Source: Eukaryota sp. TZLM1-RC
Lineage: Eukaryota > Metamonada: BaSk clade
Direction of reading: 5' to 3'
Assembly: GCA_040285825.1 (NCBI GenBank)
Contig: JAUPSS010000008.1
Span: 496,001-560,000 of the forward strand
DNA: 64,000 nt
Made by a program: the position numbers and the translations under genes. Below are positions 20,764 to 31,328 of this stretch, in pieces (the first letter of the stretch is position 1; every line of letters begins with the position of its first letter). Under the pieces are notes generated by a model. That model saw only the letters and a program-made list of their open reading frames with translations, was not told the origin of the DNA and did not search any database.

Positions 20764-22005
20764 ATGACACATCTCGAATGTGGAGTGTGTACCGAAATCA
20801 TGGAAGAACCCACCACTCTTCCATGTGGCCATAGCTTCTGTCGCACTAAATGTCTTATCAAGTGGATACAAAACTCTAAATGCGCTCCTAAGTGCCCCGA
20901 ATGTCGTCACGATATCCTCAATACTGACTTCAACATAAACTTTGCTCTCCGATATGCCATTGATCTTGCCAAATCTCCTATTTGCTCCGAGTGCCAAAAT
21001 TTACCGTCCTCTGTCTATTGTACCGATTGTGAGGTTCTCCATTGCTCTGCATGTAGCCTTTTCATTCATCGCCCTAGATGTCTGAATCACCACCAAATTG
21101 TTCCAATCTCTCAACGACCTTCTGAAAAAAAGACCAATCAATCTGAACTCCAAGGTTTGATTGATGAACTCCAATCAGAAATTAATAGACTACACAGGGA
21201 AAACTCCGACGCAAATTCAACAGTTTATGCCTTTGATCAACGAATCGGTGAGTTGGAACTAAAGTTAAGTCAAAAGTCACACATGTTAAAGGAAAAAGAC
21301 AGTGAAAAGGGGGCCGCCTTGAGTCATTTGAAATCTTCTTTTGATGCAGAAATTGCTAAATTCAAAGGTCAATTAGCTGCAGTTGAAAAAGAATTGAATA
21401 TTGAAAAGAAAAATAACAATGCATTGAACTTTGAAATCAAGTTATTGACTATACAAAATAAGAAATTAGAAAAACAGTTGTTGGAGGTCAACAAGGCTCA
21501 AAATGATGATGTCATTGCTCATAATTCGCCTAATTTTGATCTATCTTTCTCTGCAAAATTTAAGTACAACAAGATCAAATTAGCCAATGCAAATAAGAAA
21601 GCATTCTTTGAGACCACTGATTTGGCCAAGGGGTACATTTTAGGCAATTGTGCATTACCTTCAAACAAGATTAGCCATTATCAAGTTCTTTTTAAGGGAC
21701 TTGGAATGGTAGCGATTGGAATTGCTCCCAGGAAGAGTTTGTCAGCTAATTTTTCAAGAACAACAAGAGAAATCAGCATTACCAGTGATGGAGATTTGAG
21801 GAATATGGTGGGCTTTAACTGCAAGTGGAATTCTCCCAGTGTCGTCAATGTGACTGTCAATTTGATTGACTATAAGATCACAATCAGTAGTTCTGATGGC
21901 GTCGTGTCATGTTCTGCTGAATTGTGTGGCCTTGCTACAGATTCTTGGTTTCCTCTTTTTTGGTTGGATGAGGCTGGGGAGCTTGAGATTTGTCAACACT
22001 CGTAA
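20764..22005 (+). CDS. TRIM-like RING/B-box protein with SPRY-like C-terminus
   Basis: A 413-residue probable E3 ubiquitin ligase. Residues 5-47 form a C3HC4 RING: CGVC, PCGHSFC, then CPECR. Residues about 77-118 form a B-box: CSECQ, YCTDC, HCSAC, then HRPRCLNHHQ. A coiled coil spans about residues 130-260 (LIDELQSEINRLHREN onward). The last 140 residues look like a beta-rich SPRY/B30.2-type domain, with VAIGIAPRKSL, WNSPSVVNVTVNLIDY and a closing WFPLFWLDEAGELEI. This order is the TRIM architecture. The usual role is substrate ubiquitination through an E2 bound to the RING; the target cannot be told. The ATG at 20764 is the first in frame before the RING. A truncated copy of the gene at 28776-29261 follows it. 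Confidence 0.85.
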   Translation: MTHLECGVCTEIMEEPTTLPCGHSFCRTKCLIKWIQNSKCAPKCPECRHDILNTDFNINFALRYAIDLAKSPICSECQNLPSSVYCTDCEVLHCSACSLFIHRPRCLNHHQIVPISQRPSEKKTNQSELQGLIDELQSEINRLHRENSDANSTVYAFDQRIGELELKLSQKSHMLKEKDSEKGAALSHLKSSFDAEIAKFKGQLAAVEKELNIEKKNNNALNFEIKLLTIQNKKLEKQLLEVNKAQNDDVIAHNSPNFDLSFSAKFKYNKIKLANANKKAFFETTDLAKGYILGNCALPSNKISHYQVLFKGLGMVAIGIAPRKSLSANFSRTTREISITSDGDLRNMVGFNCKWNSPSVVNVTVNLIDYKITISSSDGVVSCSAELCGLATDSWFPLFWLDEAGELEICQHS

Positions 22006-22159
22006 TTTAGTCAATTTTTTGCTTTATGCAATTTATTTAATAAATTTTAAAACTGTACACAAACCAACAAACTGGTTACTTCGTTTAATTTATTTCGTTA
22101 TTCATAATGCAATTTACATCGCCTTTTTGTTACTTATAAATGTTTTTTCTCTTAAATTT

Positions 22160-22483
22160 TCGTCTTTTGCATTTTTTGATTAATACCTTATTAAGGAAAT
22201 CTTACAATTTACACCCCTTGTACAGAACACAACAATTAGAATGAATAACGAAACACAAGTCCTAGACGACCTTGTCTCTCATACCACTGTTCTAAACTCT
22301 GAGATTAATGAAATTGACACTGATATCAACAAGCTTCAATGGCTCACCAAAAAGTATGGTCCTTTGTTCAAAAAGCCACTTGATTTTCTCCACTGCTTGA
22401 AGGAAGACAGATTATCCCACATCAGTCGGATAGAGGACAGCTTGAAAACAATTAAAATAATGTTATTTTGTTCTCTTTCATAA
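22160..22483 (+). pseudogene. Truncated copy of the 161-aa gene at 28776-29261
   Basis: From about 22160 to 22443 this is the reverse complement of 29063-29340, including the region before the start codon. The frame opens at 22241 (MNNETQVLDDLVSHTTVLN) and follows the other copy for 67 residues to RIEDS. It then diverges and ends at 22483. The last 100 residues of the intact copy are missing. Confidence 0.7.
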
Positions 22484-25284
22484 AATGTTTTCAATGATGT
22501 TTATCATTATGGTCAAGCCATAGAGTTCTTGTTCAAATCAGTCCTAAATTAATCTAAAAGTGCAAAATTCTTACCACTACAGTATATTCAAAAGTGTAAA
22601 TCTATTGATCATACACAGTGATTGTTTCAACATACTTGAAATTTGTTTTTAGTTTTCTCTTCAGCTCTACGTAATGACGAATTTCCAGAAAGTGGAAGTC
22701 TTTCAAATGAATTTTTTGGAACAATTATAAATCTGACTTCAATAATAAACATTGATCCATCGAGGCCTGCACAGCAGATTTCCACAACTATCAACAAGAG
22801 AATTTTTGCCAGAGATGTCATTCAAATTAGAAAGCAAAAGTTCAATAAAGGACTCGAATTTGTACGACATACACATGCAATACAATTGATTACGGACTGG
22901 ATCATGAATTTTTGATCCAGTTTTGAACTTTTGAACTTTTGTTTTGAAAATAAAACGTTTACAACTGAGTAAATGGGTTGGAGTGGCAATTTGACCACAT
23001 TTTCAACTCAAACCAACGATGATCAGACCAACTAAAAGCTCCAAGCCTCATTGAGAATAAAAAAAATCATGCATAAACAAGCCATAAATTGTGAGTAGGT
23101 GATTAAAAATGGCTTTCTTGCAGAAGCATGATATTTTACAAAAAATGTACCCACTTCAAACAGTTCTTGTTGATTATAACAGCTGTCAAAATGTGATCAC
23201 ACTTTCACAATGTGATCACACTTGTAGTGTTAAATATGTCAACTTGGTACACAATATTACTAGTATATATTTATTAAGGTTTGTACTGACAATTTAAATA
23301 CAAAACTAAATTGAGGAACGTCTTCTACAGACTTAATCAACTTCTTTGATGCTTGACCAATCCAAATCAATTTCTCCTTCTAGAATATCTTCATTTTCAT
23401 CATGAACGATGATTTCATCGAGAGGTGCACAATCCATTGGAGAGCTGTAAGCGGAAAAAGAGGACAAAGTGCTTGCTTATAAACAAGATTTTTCTATATC
23501 AAACAATTTATATTTTAGTGATCTTTTTGAGGGACATTTTCAATCAGCTTAAGAGACCAAAGTACGTTTTTAATATGGAAAAATTTTAGTCAATTAAACC
23601 AAGTGTGATGAGATGTGATCACACATTGAATGGTGTTTGTGATCAAAAAGTATGCTTCAAACATATACTCACTATAAACCGATCATCTACAAGGGGAGAA
23701 ATCCCTCCCAAAACTGCAGTGAAGCCTACATCTAACCCCAAAGAGAGTATTGAAGCTCATGAACAAACAGTTTCTGCACCAATCGATAATGCAGAACAAA
23801 ATTTCATTTTCAATTTGTTTATTGAATGATTACCGTAAAACTTATTTGCAAGACAAAAACCGTCTAAACTCAATTTTTCATATGACTGAAAGGACCTTAC
23901 AATCAGCTGAAAAATTGTTATTAAATATACAACCAATAGAGTTATTTCCAGTACATCAAATAGTTTTCGAATTGATGTCAGTGGTTTAAAGATAAAAAAC
24001 ACAAATATTAACAAACAAACGATCATCAAAATAAACAAAATTTAAAAAGATGCTACAACTCCTAAAACAGTTGTTTCATTTGATATTGCAACAACAGCAA
24101 CAAACGCAATTCCGCCTATAAAGATTAATTAAAGGATGAATAATATGAGAAAACAAGAGGCTCAAAACCTCAAAAATCTGATTGATGAAGAGCTATTGGA
24201 TTGGATCAACAACCAAGAAGTTTTCCTCATCTCTGGGGTTTTATAGTTTTCACAAGGTTGACTTTTGCATGCAGGAAAGTTTTATTGCTACCTGGGGATT
24301 CAACCGCGGAGCGTTGTTCTAACTACTTGTTAATTGCAATTTCATTCACAGTTTGGATACAGAGGGAGCATTTCTGTTATTGTTTGTTCAATTTTCAATT
24401 AGTCACGAGCCAAACGTCGGGACTGGCTTTAATATGTAAAAAACTTGATATACCAGCGAGTTCCAACAGAATTACTGTTCTTGGCAAAGTTAATGGAATC
24501 AGAACACATTCAACATGTTTTGTAATTTTTGCCAATAAATTCACTCTGAATTTAATGGTATTTTTGATTCATTTTTGTATCCCAAAAAACCGTTACTGCG
24601 TCAAATTTAGCACGACGTTGGAATCTCTCAGTTGGTTTGTTTATTAAATGAATCTAAAGGGTACTTTCATGCTAAATTGAAACGCCTTTTACCAATTGAT
24701 TGCATTGAAAGAAAACCTCAAGATACAATTAATTATTCATTGGGAAGAAGGGTTCTTCCTTTGAAATTAATTTTTACTATTTCAATCAAACAAAGTGGTT
24801 CAACCTACTTTTGTGACTGACAAAACAACATTGAAATCTATTGTCAAGCATAAGAATTTGGAACCTCTATGAGTTTATTATGCTTAGTTGGTTTCTGGAT
24901 TGAGAATGACTTCTTATTGTCTTTAATTCATCTTGTTCTTGTAATTAACAATGACCAACAATTCCCTCTCATTACTCAATCAAAGGTAGAACAGCTTCAA
25001 AAGTTACTCAGTAAAATATTTTACAATGAGCACAGAATTAAACTCAATGAGGATGGTTTACCTACTTCAATTAATCAGGATTTAAAATTTTTTCTATTGA
25101 ATACAATTGTAAACAGTTAATGGTTAACAATGGTGGTCCTCCTTTTTTTCCCATTAATTATTGCGCTAGATTGGATCTTTATTGCATAAACCACTTAAAC
25201 ACATTTAGAAATAAATATTGCAATATGATACCCACAGTATATAAAATTAGTAAAATTTATTAAGTAGTTTCCAAAAAGTTTCCA
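22484..25284. other. 2.8-kb stretch without a confident gene
   Basis: Only short frames. 22643-22915 (plus) is open and non-repetitive but has no known domain. 24540-25120 (plus) holds two open pieces, one with a hydrophobic start at 24869 (MSLLCLVGFWIENDF), that may be a decayed gene. Perfect TGTGATCACA palindromes lie at 23192-23201, 23211-23220 and 23615-23624. No RT or Fanzor motif is clear. Genes with many small introns could be hidden here. Confidence 0.35.
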
Positions 25285-25760
25285 AAATAACAATTGGAAA
25301 AAATATTTATTGAACATTCACACTTAATAGAATTAATTCATTGCTAATAGGACGACTATCATTGAACCAAGATTTCCTCTACAAACCCTTGATCTGCTTG
25401 CTGTCTAGCTAAAGCTTCTCTTATTCGATTGAAAAACCGAGGTAATCTATTAATAATGGTAAATTGAATCCGAGAGCGCCATAAAAAATATCAAATCTTT
25501 TCATTGTTTTTTCTTGAACCATTTTTTGGAAGTCATTCAAAAAAGTTTGTGTTTCTACTGATAGTCTTCAGTTTATTGAATATAGGAAAGCAATAAAACT
25601 AGTGGTGTACTTCTAACAGCATTAGCTTCTTCGATATCCTTATCATATTTTCTATGTTTTTCTATTGCTTTAGAATCAAGAGCACTCACAGGATTAAGTT
25701 TTCTTCTGTGAACAATTGGATGAATTCAATTTTTTTTAAATTCTATTATTGTGAAAAATT
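25285..25760 (-). mobile_element. Type B RT relic, C-terminal tail
   Basis: The minus strand matches the end of the type B element at 43390-43790: the RFFNRIREALARQQADQ-like helix and stop, then, further upstream, NPVSALDSKAIEKHRKY. Most of the catalytic region is missing. Frames are broken. Confidence 0.6.
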
Positions 25761-25794
25761 TAAAAGATGAGTAAAAGCTGTTGAAACTAAAATT

Positions 25795-26170
25795 TTACTT
25801 TCCACTGTACAAACGGAGTCTCAAACATTCAATAAATCTGCGACCAAAATTAATTATTTTATAGAAGTTGAAGGAAAAACGTTTAATATCACCCGATTTG
25901 CCCAGTGGAAGACGCCTAATTTTTTTTGAAGTTGGAAACCAAGGACTTTCGGGAACTTTACATTCATTACAAATTCTTTCAAACATCAAATCTTTATTGA
26001 ACCAATAATATGGTTTTGCAATTTATACCATTGTTGGTCAACAAACATAGCTATTTGCAAGTTTCTAAAATAGCAAGATTTTAGTCAAGGAGAATTAAGT
26101 TTATTCAGAATAGACACCTAGGTGATTTCACTGACATTTACGAGTATGTGGCATTTTTGGATTTTTCCAC
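25795..26170 (-). repeat. Inverted duplicate of 10955-11222 with longer open frame
   Basis: The part 25940-26170 matches 10955-11222 in reverse. On the minus strand a frame continues beyond the repeat (25795-25989): MMFERICNECKVPESPWFP and on to RRFIECLRLRLYSGK, with one Cys pair. It is not a domain I know. Just upstream the frame also reads AKPYYWFNKDL, so it may be the last exon of a decayed gene. It lies 37 bp before the TFIIS start, on the opposite strand. Confidence 0.5.
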
Positions 26171-26206
26171 GATTTCTCTCTTCATTTACTTCACTAAGAT
26201 CAGGAC

Positions 26207-27031
26207 ATGACTTCTGTTACAGATCTTAAATCTCAACTTGTTGAACTACTGGATACTGAGCATCGTGATGTTTCGAGCATAATCGAAATTCTCCAAACAT
26301 TGAAAGACACTGAAATAACTATGACTATTTTAGAAGAGACCCATATAGGAAGAGTTGTTAAACAAGTTCTTGATCAGGTGGAAGATGATCAAATCAAAAC
26401 TCTATCAAAGTCCCTACTCCGCAAATGGGTAAGTCTTGCAAAACCACACAAAACAAGTCCTGTCACCCCAACTAAACAACTGAAAGATGAAACTCAACCA
26501 AAACCCAGTAAACCTGCTGTCGAAGTTGGGCTTCCTCGAGGTATCAGGACGGGTGACGAGACTAGGAACAAAGTACGTACTTTACTATATGAATTATTTA
26601 GCCAAAAGATGCAAGCCAACAATCCTGAGAACCTCTCTGTCAACATTGAAACAGCAATGTATGAGACTTATGGGTCAGAGCCTAAATATAGAGGTACGTA
26701 TAGAACACTTAAATCTGCATTTCTCAATAATTCAGACCTGATTCAACTTGTTGAAGATGGTCACATTTCTCCACAGAAGCTTGTATCAATGACACCGCAA
26801 GAATTTTTGACTGAAACTCAAAAGAAATACTATGAAGACATCAGTGACAAGCGGAAACAAATGGCAATGCTCCACGATACAGATGGTGGCAGCTTTACTG
26901 ATATGTTCAAGTGCGGAAAGTGTGGTCAACGAAAATGTACTTACACGCAAAAACAGACTAGATCAGCAGATGAACCTTTAACCAACTTTGTGTTGTGTCT
27001 TTCCTGTGGTAATAGATGGAAGTTTTGTTGA
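26207..27031 (+). CDS. TFIIS: Transcription elongation factor TFIIS
   Basis: A 274-residue factor that binds RNA polymerase II and stimulates cleavage of the nascent RNA when the enzyme has backtracked. Residues 1-80 form the N-terminal helical LW-type domain. About 105-220 form the polymerase-binding central domain, starting RGIRTGDETRNKVRTLLYEL. About 228-274 form the zinc ribbon, with FKCGKCGQRKC, the hairpin TRSADEP carrying the catalytic Asp-Glu pair, and LCLSCGNRWKFC at the very end. All four zinc Cys pairs' positions and the acidic pair are intact. The length is close to the usual 290-310. The ATG at 26207 starts the N-terminal domain; the frame has no introns. The promoter lies in a region duplicated upstream of the 11240 gene. 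Confidence 0.95.
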   Translation: MTSVTDLKSQLVELLDTEHRDVSSIIEILQTLKDTEITMTILEETHIGRVVKQVLDQVEDDQIKTLSKSLLRKWVSLAKPHKTSPVTPTKQLKDETQPKPSKPAVEVGLPRGIRTGDETRNKVRTLLYELFSQKMQANNPENLSVNIETAMYETYGSEPKYRGTYRTLKSAFLNNSDLIQLVEDGHISPQKLVSMTPQEFLTETQKKYYEDISDKRKQMAMLHDTDGGSFTDMFKCGKCGQRKCTYTQKQTRSADEPLTNFVLCLSCGNRWKFC

Positions 27032-27340
27032 TTTGTGTATTTTGGACGGGGTTTTTTGCTTTCTTTTTTGCTTAATATTTAGTTTTTAAGGTGGGCTATT
27101 TCTTTAATTGAAATTGAATAAATTTTTTAAACAAAATGGTGATTTCTACGATTCAGAAGATGTTGATTTAATTTTAACATTGCTGTTGACAAAAAAAGAA
27201 TAGGATAAGGATAAGGCTTACAATCACAATTAAAATTATAATCAAGTATTAAGACATTTATTTTATGGCCTACTTCATTTTTAGAAAGTTCAGAAATATT
27301 GTCACTAGATTCCGTTGTCTTGTTTGTAAAATCATAATAT
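27032..27340. other. TFIIS 3' flank
   Basis: T-rich 3' region of TFIIS with AATAAA near 27115-27122. The small minus-strand frame at 27127-27357 has no support as a gene. Confidence 0.4.
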
Positions 27341-28520
27341 TTATTGAACATGCACACTTAATTAAATTAATTCATAACTAATGGGACGAATATCATTGAA
27401 CCAAGATTTCCTCTACAAAATCTTGATCTGCTTGCTGTCTAGTTAAAGCTCCTCTTATACACACATGCAGTTGCTTTTTTCACAATATTTAAATCACCTA
27501 TAAGAACAACATCATCCATATAGGCAATCATTTTTAGCGAAGGAACCATCTCTTGAATTTGTAATAAAATAGGATGAATGACCAAACAAAACAAAAGAGG
27601 TCCTAATGGATCTCCTTGCTTTACACCACTTGATGAACCCAAAATGGAATTACCAAAATGCAAATTAGAATTTGTGCTATTCGTTGATTGGAAATACGGT
27701 ATTAATTCCGGCATGTATTGCAACAGAGCACCATGAATACAGCAACGACTGAGTGAATTGAATGCATTACTAAAATCCAAGGACATACAAACATTGGATT
27801 CATTTTGGCGAAATAATACATCTGTAGCAAATATCGCTGAAGAAACTCCATCAGTGGTATTAATTCCACATTGAAAGGGTAATAAAATCGTTTTTGCTGT
27901 TTCATTGAACCTGATTAAACAACAAGCAGAAAAATTATTATGTATTCTTTCAGAGACCGCAATAGGACGAACATCCATTTTTGAATTCTTGACAAGTGCA
28001 GTCAAACGAGAACATCTTAATTCTTCTAAATACTTATGTTGACCAGTCAATATTCTATTAAAAAACTTGGTTAATGAAACAAGGCAATCCTCTGATGAAA
28101 TTACTGCAGCTTTTATATGATCAATAGAAATACCAGAAAGCCCGGCAGACTTACCACGTGGTCTCTTTTGTATCACTGAAAATACCTCTGGTGCCATCAA
28201 TGGATGAGTTTCCCAAATAAGTTCCGCAAAAATTTTGATCCATTCTTGGGTCTTCCAATGGATGTAGTATTTTCTGTTTATCTTTAGTGTGTTGATTGTT
28301 GGGAGCTTTAAGTCAGGGACTTAAAGCAGACAAAGCCCTAGACCATTTGTTATCAAAGCATTTGTCTTCAAGAATTTTGCTCAATTTCTCAGATGACTGT
28401 TGTCTCGGTGCTATATTAGTTAAATCTTCAAAAATATTTACGAAATTTTGTTCAAAAGGAGCACAAAAAGAACCAAAAAATTCCCAGAGAATATTGATAG
28501 CATACTTTTTTTTTACATAA
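27341..28520 (-). mobile_element. Type B RT relic with internal deletion
   Basis: The minus-strand frame 27439-28200 carries the RT core: RPRGKSAGLSGISIDH, CMSLDFSNAFNSLS (motif A), SSGVKQGDPLGPLLF and AYMDDVVLIGD (motif C). After VKKATACV it jumps directly to the extreme C-terminal tail (27341-27460), so about 1.4 kb with the zinc and endonuclease parts has been lost. 28200-28520 holds the degraded region before the RT. It is non-functional. Confidence 0.75.
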
Positions 28521-28775
28521 TTGTTCCAGAAATGACTGTATACTGTTTTTAAGTTGCGTAAATTATTAAGTAATAAATATATTATTTCCGAAACTAAAAG
28601 TGTTTGTTAAATAGAGAGTTGTAATTTACTAAAGTATTTTCCATTTAGTTAATAGTTGATCTCAGGCATTTGCCCTAGAAGATATATCTCAATTGATGTC
28701 CTCAATTTTCACAGAAGAAAACAGATTTGTGTTTAAAAAAAATATTCAACTTATAATTTACAATAATTAATAAAT
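28521..28775. other. Spacer downstream of the 161-aa gene
   Basis: AT-rich, including the presumed 3' flank of the minus-strand gene that ends at 28776. No feature recognised. Confidence 0.4.
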
Positions 28776-29261
28776 CTAGGGACTTCTATAGGCCAATATA
28801 GGGGAATACAAAGTATTAGAAGGTGTGCTATTCTTTGAGACCCTCCCCGGCCCAGCATTATGGGGTGAATTACATAGAATTGAGCTGTTTGTGAATATAA
28901 GCTTACCAGAAGAAGGACTTTTGACAGGAATGCTCACTGGTGAACGAAAGGCCTGAGTATTCCCAGAAGGTGGATCTTCAAATGTAGAGAAGTGTTGTGG
29001 TTGAGTCAACTGGGAAGCCAGCCTGCCTGCTGTATGTAAAGATTGGTGAAAGTTATGAAAGCTGTCCTCTATCCGACTGATGTGGGATAATCTGTCTTCC
29101 TTCAAGCAGTGGAGAAAATCAAGTGGCTTTTTGAACAAAGGACCATACTTTTTGGTGAGCCATTGAAGCTTGTTGATATCAGTGTCAATTTCATTAATCT
29201 CAGAGTTTAGAACAGTGGTATGAGAGACAAGGTCGTCTAGGACTTGTGTTTCGTTATTCAT
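28776..29261 (-). CDS. Unrecognised 161-aa coiled-coil protein
   Basis: An intact frame. Residues 1-70 are helical with heptad-like spacing (VLDDLVSHTTVLNSEINEID, then INKLQWLTKKYGPLF and LHCLKEDRLSHISRIEDS), resembling small coiled-coil subunits of larger complexes, but I cannot name one. Residues 85-161 are Ser/Pro/Asn-rich and probably disordered. The start ATG is shared with the truncated copy at 22241, and the upstream 80 bases are conserved between the two copies, which supports the start and suggests the promoter lies there. Immediately upstream is a type A RT fragment, so little independent promoter sequence remains. Confidence 0.6.
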   Translation of the reverse strand: MNNETQVLDDLVSHTTVLNSEINEIDTDINKLQWLTKKYGPLFKKPLDFLHCLKEDRLSHISRIEDSFHNFHQSLHTAGRLASQLTQPQHFSTFEDPPSGNTQAFRSPVSIPVKSPSSGKLIFTNSSILCNSPHNAGPGRVSKNSTPSNTLYSPILAYRSP

Positions 29262-29340
29262 TCTAATTGTTGTGTTCTGTACAAGGGGTGTAAATTGTAA
29301 GATTTCCTTAATAAGGTATTAATCAAAAAATGCAAAAGAA

Positions 29341-30055
29341 TAACTAATCTGTGCTCTTCATCAGGTGTAAAACAAGGGGATCCTTTAGACCCATCCTTAT
29401 TTTGCATAACAATTTAAGAATCTTTGATTGCTATTAATGAAAAATACCCTTCTCTCAAAATTGTGGGTTACATGGATGACATCTCCCTTGTCGGTCCATT
29501 TGATGTTGTTCAGAAAGCTTCAAATGAAATTGCGGAACAATATGAAATTATTGGTCTTCACTTGAATCCTAAAAAATGTTTATTAATTGGTAATGATTTC
29601 AAAGAGTTGGAAATTAATAATTGTAAAATTTCTTTTATCAATTATTCACAAGAAGCTTTTCGTTTTCTTGGATGTTGTTGAGGAAATGTTGATGAAATTA
29701 CTAAAAATCTCAACGAAATTGTTACAAAACTTGGTACTGAGCTTCAATTAATTTCTGAATTAGAAATAGAAAAACATACCAAATGTTTTATTTTAAAAAT
29801 TTGATACTCCGGAAAAATTACTCACTTATTGAGGTCGACAGCACCTTCATTGTCTATCGATTTTTGCCGATCATTTAATCAACTTCGTGCAACTTTCTTT
29901 GCTTCCCTATTAGAAGTGAATCCTGAGCTAATTCGAGCTCACTTGTTCTCTTCTTCACAATTTGGTGGCGTTGGTTTTACCAAATCTTCAATTCTTTGTC
30001 AAGCAGCTTTTGTTGGTGGCAAAAATTTTATTTTTGAATTTCTTAATCTTTTCCT
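29341..30055 (+). mobile_element. Type A RT relic, RT core to linker
   Basis: The plus strand keeps GVKQGDPLDPSLF, then GYMDDISLVGPFD, CLLIGNDFKEL, SQEAFRFLGCC, and further on RSTAPSLSIDFCRSFNQLRA and SSQFGGVGFTKSSILCQAAF, with in-frame stops between pieces. It is the same family as 6970-9478 (positions about 7720-8400). It breaks at 30055 against a type B tail. Confidence 0.65.
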
Positions 30056-30199
30056 TGAAATTGTATTTATTGAATTTGCACACTTAATTAAATTAGCTCA
30101 ATACTAATGGGACGACTATCATTGAACCAAGATTTCCTCTACAAAATTTTGATCTGCTTTCTGTCTAGCTAAAGCTTCTCTAATTCGATTGAAAAACCG
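30056..30199 (-). mobile_element. Type B RT tail, left flank of the gag array
   Basis: Reverse-complement match to the last 140 bases of the type B element, including the helix and the stop region. It ends at GAAAAACCG, where the intact copies continue GAGGTAATC. The gag array starts at the next base. The other flank of the array is also type B in the same orientation. Confidence 0.65.
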
Positions 30200-30367
30200 T
30201 GGTGTTGTTGTTGAACTCAAATTGAATTAGTAGGTTTCTTTGTATTTTGACTGATGACGTGATACTCGTTTATGAATCAGTTTTATTAATAAACTCAGAT
30301 TTCTCTCTCTCCTTCGTGTGTTCATCTGCCTAACGGCATCAATGATTATTGGCCCTTCTTATTTCAG

Positions 30368-31123
30368 ATGACTGTTCCTTCTGTCAACCTCCCGTCTCTT
30401 TCTTCCATGAAAGTTGAAAGTGTTCTCTTGTTCCTACAAGAGTGGAAGATCTATTCTTCTGTGACTTCCAAGAAAGAGCTTGTTCCAGCAAGACTCTTGG
30501 TCGATTCTTTTCTGTTAGAGTCCCTATCTCTCCAGAAATCCGACGTCTCTTCCAGTGACGATGTTCTTCTTAGACATCTACAATCTGTCGTATCGTTCGC
30601 CACGTACGAAGATTTTAGTCTGGCTATGTCAGAACTGAAGCTTGATGTCCGTATTGGTGACGTCCGAGAACGTATGTCCTGTTACCTGCGACGTTTCCTC
30701 CAGGTAAAGAGTAGGGCTTCCGGACTGAAGTTACCAGACACAGCTTTTCTGAATCGATTTGCCAGAGGAATTCTTCCCGTAGGTCTTCAACGTTCTCTAC
30801 TAGCGAGAATTCGAGATGATGTATTCCCAGATCTTCACTCTCTTGTCGAAACCACTACTGATGAGCTGTTGGACTGCTCTAGGGTTGCTTCATGGACTCG
30901 TGGTTTCAAAACCTCAGTGAATGATGTGGAACGTACGGCTGGCACTAAAACGAGGTCCTCTTGGCGCTCTCAGGATTTAAAAAATCAATCGTGCTTCAAG
31001 TGCCACAAGCTTGGACACTTCTCCCGCGATTGTCCTACTAAAATCAAACATGAGGTAAATTATGTGTGTCACACAAACGATGCACCAAAAAGTTTAACAA
31101 ACCCCATATCTTCCCTCTATTGA
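30368..31123 (+). CDS. Gag-like protein, array unit 1
   Basis: A 251-residue, intact gag-like protein. The N-terminal 150 residues are helical (VESVLLFLQEWKIYSS onward), and near residue 210-225 it has a CCHC zinc knuckle, CFKCHKLGHFSRDC, which binds RNA in retroelement Gags. It ends SLTNPISSLY. The ATG follows a polypyrimidine run and CAG. Unit 1 is distinguished by SVVSFA and HKLGH. An intact frame in one unit suggests either recent amplification or a useful product. Confidence 0.75.
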   Translation: MTVPSVNLPSLSSMKVESVLLFLQEWKIYSSVTSKKELVPARLLVDSFLLESLSLQKSDVSSSDDVLLRHLQSVVSFATYEDFSLAMSELKLDVRIGDVRERMSCYLRRFLQVKSRASGLKLPDTAFLNRFARGILPVGLQRSLLARIRDDVFPDLHSLVETTTDELLDCSRVASWTRGFKTSVNDVERTAGTKTRSSWRSQDLKNQSCFKCHKLGHFSRDCPTKIKHEVNYVCHTNDAPKSLTNPISSLY

Positions 31124-31328
31124 GCCAGTACTGTATTTGTCCTCAGAAAAGTGGGAGAAAGTGGTGTTGTTGTTGAACTCAAATTGAATTAGTAGGTTTC
31201 TTTGTATTTCGACTGATGACGTGATACTCATTTATGAATCAGTTTTATTAATAAACGCAAATTTTCTCTCTCCTTCGTGTGTTCATCTGCCTAACGGCAT
31301 CAATAATTATTGACCGTTTTTATTTCAG

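Noticed and set aside
24290-24330. GGGGATTCAACC-type string resembling a tRNA B box read in reverse
   Set aside because: No matching A box or cloverleaf stems at the right spacing.
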